A DNA stretch of 64,000 bases from Motilibacter rhizosphaerae (GTDB lineage: Bacteria; Actinomycetota; Actinomycetes; Motilibacterales; Motilibacteraceae). The notes under the pieces were generated by a model. The model did not search any database. It was not told the DNA's origin and worked only from the letters and a program-made list of their open reading frames with translations. The position numbers and the translations under genes are program-made. How positions within the stretch are numbered: position 1 is the first letter of the stretch; each line of letters opens with the position of its first letter. Below, piece by piece: positions 63,001-64,000 of the stretch. The stretch is taken from NCBI RefSeq assembly GCF_004216915.1, contig NZ_SGXD01000001.1:558001-622000 (forward strand). The letters are read 5' to 3'.

Positions 63001-63372
63001 GGACATGCCCGTGAGGTCCGTCGTGCGGACCGTGTAGGTCGTGTCGCGGGTCTGCAGGTCGGTGAAGCTCGACCCGTCGGTGACGACGTACTGCAGCGTC
63101 TCGACGTTGGTGTTGTCGATCGTCGGCCAGTAGACGTCCGAGAGGACGCCGCCGGCGACCGTGAACCACACCTTCGAGCGGTCGGTCGCTGACGTGCCCA
63201 GGCAGTCCTTGCGGGCCAGGTCGTAGTGGGACAGGGTCCCGGGTCCGCCGGTCACGCTGGGTGCCGGGGGCTTGGTGGACGCGGATGCAGCACTGGGAGC
63301 AGCAAGAGCTCCCGAGGCCAGCGCACCCGCAACTGTGAGGATGGTCGGCGTCAGCCGACGACTCGTGCGCAT
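60004..63372 (-). CDS. Secreted GH15 glucodextranase/glucoamylase-like enzyme
   Basis: About 1122 residues. Signal peptide, then the glucodextranase N domain (about 40-310, GVLSDVYWPTIDNTNVETLQY), an (alpha/alpha)6 GH15 catalytic domain (about 330-790), an Ig-like domain with TSPADSSEVN (about 800-880) and a glucodextranase C-like domain (about 890-1080). Catalytic acid Glu500 lies in RWEEQAGYSPST and base Glu684 in LWPVLSGEHGEQEL. It releases glucose from alpha-glucans (starch-type or dextran; not distinguishable by eye) outside the cell. ATG 63372 or GTG 63378 are both possible starts. Two CTTGCAG repeats lie upstream, and MarR is the next gene upstream on the same strand. Confidence 0.93.
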   Translation of the reverse strand: MRTSRRLTPTILTVAGALASGALAAPSAASASTKPPAPSVTGGPGTLSHYDLARKDCLGTSATDRSKVWFTVAGGVLSDVYWPTIDNTNVETLQYVVTDGSSFTDLQTRDTTYTVRTTDLTGMSCEVTSTSAAHGYSLVTEYITDPRNDSVIMHTRIVTNRKDLKVFVRYDGTANGNGGGGTDNAGADDATYDTSTGALVTGDTSTATQAVNRTYAGAVFGAIAADKPFLAVNSGFVGSASDGLTQLDAQHALTNDRSPALHGNVVQTGQVDVSSGAFTLALGYDSRREGRAAHTAYQSAHLPFDQVRGDYLKDWKKYDSRLNQPPAHLPRQTDAVAANAAAQYWLSANVLKASEDKTYKGAVVASLASPWGQDVSAGTADPTTHLAPWFGSYREIFSRDLYEAFTGFLADGDKTTQQEIVRWLFDVQQQPDGSFPRNSLLNGALNYDSQGVQLDENAFPVLAAWQAGLGGDAALYKDHIKPAADFVVAHGPSYGNERWEEQAGYSPSTIAAEIAGLVAAAAIADQNGDSASARVYAATADSYQRQIKGWTVTTTGSLGSGRYFIRLSKTGDPNAAITYSLGNGSITTDQRNVLDGGFLELTRLGVLPANDPDVLATLPLLDSAIGRTTSTGQGYYRYGTNDPGSEDGYGDCYVPDPTDCAVNGQPWPTTDKGSGHLWPVLSGEHGEQELALGQPQTATDRLLFMINSASGVGLVPEQVWEDPDLPASPYGTDPAVASIGFQNGHAAGSASPLTWAQAEEVRLARSIATGTVVEQPSIVKARYAGGPIASLPVTITSPADSSEVNAATTTVTGTTTPGATVTVQALLEGGTTGTTDVVVTADGNGAFSASVPTPTGTTDIAAAASLGNATGTARASVVSSFIAGTTVLDVTDPAGDDNGPGTYGYPTASDFHAGAFDLRRFEVIDTGANIVLRTTVGDLTPTFGSPIGAQLLDIYVAEPGAGVTSTSPGYPSRNFTIAPDSAWSRRLEIQGFTSPVFVDAAGNNQGAVSVIPSQIAKTITVVVPKAALGGTPTAGWKFAVTLHGQDGFSSDQARGFSDTPQGYQLERCSAATASSPICSVPLDQLPKIIDVLTPAGVDQAAELNPGTAGAVRVPAIEGIPVS

Positions 63373-63425
63373 GGGCACAACGAAGCACGCCGGAGGCCGC
63401 TCGGCAAGAGGAGAGCTGATGGAAT

Positions 63426-63452
63426 CTTGCAGATGACGTCAGCCGCTTGCAG
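63426..63452. promoter_or_regulatory. CTTGCAG direct repeats (putative MalR operator)
   Basis: CTTGCAG occurs at 63426-63432 and 63446-63452, exactly 20 bp apart, with the palindrome TGACGTCA (63434-63441) between. Repeats of this heptamer mark MalR-regulated amylase and maltose promoters in Streptomyces. They lie 54-80 bp upstream of the GH15 start. Confidence 0.7.
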
Positions 63453-63455
63453 GGC

Positions 63456-63938
63456 TCACGCTCGATCGCGCTCCGCCTCGAGCGCAGCGACCTGCTGACG
63501 TACGCGCTCGCTGAGCCCGGCGAGGACCGCGAGCTCCTCCCGGCTGAGCAGGTCGACCACGGCCGCGCGTACCACGGCCACGTGCCGGGCGGCGGCGGTG
63601 CCGATCAGCTCGCGACCACGCGGAGTGATCGCCGTGACGGAGCCGCGGAGGTCATCGGCACAGGGCTCGCGGGTGACGAGACCGCGCCCCTCCATGCGGG
63701 TCAGGTGCTGGGAGAGCCGTCCCTTCTCCCAGTGCAGCAGCTGCTGCAGGGCGCGGGGGCGCAGCCGGCCGTCCGGCGCCTCGCTGAGGTGCACGAGCAC
63801 CCGGTAGTCGGCGGTGGACAGCCCCGAGTCGGTCCGGAGCCGGCGGTCGAGGAACTCGGCCAGCCCCTCGTGCATGTCGATGATGCTGCGCCACGCCCGT
63901 GACTCGTCCTCGTCGAGCCAGCGCGGGTCCTCGGTCAC
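63456..63938 (-). CDS. MarR family transcriptional regulator
   Basis: 160 residues with a winged helix-turn-helix (LSTADYRVLVHLSEAPDGRLRPRALQQLL, then WEKGRLSQHLTRMEGRGLVTRE, and the wing DDLRGSVTAITPRG), flanked by dimerisation helices. Typical MarR length. It is divergent from a strong promoter that reads out of the window at 63968-63996 and carries a MarR-type inverted repeat, so it probably represses that unseen gene. GTG 63938 follows TACCAT by 6 nt, a leaderless arrangement. It may or may not affect the GH15 gene behind it. Confidence 0.94.
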   Translation of the reverse strand: MTEDPRWLDEDESRAWRSIIDMHEGLAEFLDRRLRTDSGLSTADYRVLVHLSEAPDGRLRPRALQQLLHWEKGRLSQHLTRMEGRGLVTREPCADDLRGSVTAITPRGRELIGTAAARHVAVVRAAVVDLLSREELAVLAGLSERVRQQVAALEAERDRA

Positions 63939-63944
63939 GGCTCG

Positions 63945-63950
63945 ATGGTA
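63945..63950 (-). promoter_or_regulatory. -10 box of a leaderless MarR transcript
   Basis: TACCAT (minus strand), then 6 nt, then GTG 63938; no Shine-Dalgarno sequence. Confidence 0.55.
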
Positions 63951-63965
63951 GGCGCGACGGACGAT

Positions 63966-63981
63966 GGTTGACGTGTGAACC
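63966..63981. promoter_or_regulatory. Probable MarR operator
   Basis: GGTTGAC-GT-GTGAACC: 7-bp arms with one mismatch around a 2-bp centre. It covers the -35 box of the rightward promoter and lies 28 bp from the MarR start codon. Confidence 0.6.
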
Positions 63982-63996
63982 TCAGGTGGGTAGCGT
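63968..63996 (+). promoter_or_regulatory. Strong rightward promoter leading out of the window
   Basis: TTGACG (63968-63973), 17-bp spacer, TAGCGT (63991-63996). The best-matching sigma70-type promoter seen in the window; its gene lies beyond position 64000. Confidence 0.75.
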
Positions 63997-64000
63997 CGCT

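Overview
The window is chromosomal DNA of a high-G+C actinomycete. G+C is in the low-to-mid seventies over most of its length, GTG starts are abundant, and genes are packed with 4-bp GTGA/ATGA overlaps. Family content agrees: an oleA-oleBC-oleD hydrocarbon cluster, an MptB/GT87 mannosyltransferase pair, DUF4446-pheA, DUF4012, SpoIIE-type phosphatases and an AIM24 protein. No rRNA, tRNA, CRISPR array or insertion sequence was recognised, and I cannot name the genus.

Layout. 0-5 kb (minus strand): a DUF1800/DUF1501 secreted-protein pair and a PAS-rich histidine kinase. 5-12.5 kb (plus): an Fpg/Nei DNA glycosylase, a giant HATPase-GAF-PAS-SpoIIE regulator and a DUF4012 membrane protein. 12.6-17.2 kb: the long-chain olefin operon, with OleB and OleC fused, then a rhodanese. 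17.5-36 kb: a surface-polysaccharide locus. It holds UDP-glucuronate decarboxylase, a WecG/TagA/CpsF transferase, gmd and fcl (GDP-L-fucose supply, at opposite ends), a flippase, six or seven glycosyltransferases including a STELLO/DUF288-like protein and a GT2-GT4 fusion, an acyltransferase and two O-antigen-ligase/polymerase-like membrane proteins. 36-46 kb: an AAA ATPase, a polyprenol-phosphate glycosyltransferase, an anti-sigma-type ATPase, a mannosyltransferase block behind a perfect Crp-type palindrome, and DUF4446-pheA. 46-52.5 kb: small and secreted proteins, including a divergent polysaccharide-deacetylase lipoprotein next to a beta-propeller lipoprotein, and a mycothiol-type isomerase-like gene split by an in-frame amber codon. 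53.6-56.4 kb: serS and two HAD phosphatases.

Two low-G+C insertions flank serS-HAD-HAD. One (52.5-53.6 kb) encodes an FRG-domain protein. The other (56.5-59.9 kb) is a three-gene minus-strand operon: a SIR2-SLOG protein with the length and catalytic residues (N112, H152) of the Thoeris effector ThsA, a zinc-ribbon ComF-like phosphoribosyltransferase, and an unrecognised protein with primase-like SxH spacing. No TIR gene (ThsB) lies beside it. This operon is the best candidate for an undescribed, probably anti-phage, nucleotide-signalling system. The window ends with a large secreted GH15 glucodextranase/glucoamylase behind two CTTGCAG direct repeats (MalR-type), and a MarR regulator divergent from a strong promoter carrying a likely MarR operator.

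Expression signals form a consistent picture: at least seven genes have a TANNNT box 6-7 nt before the start codon and no Shine-Dalgarno sequence, as expected for leaderless mRNAs. Three convergent gene pairs share a single CTAG as both stop codons.
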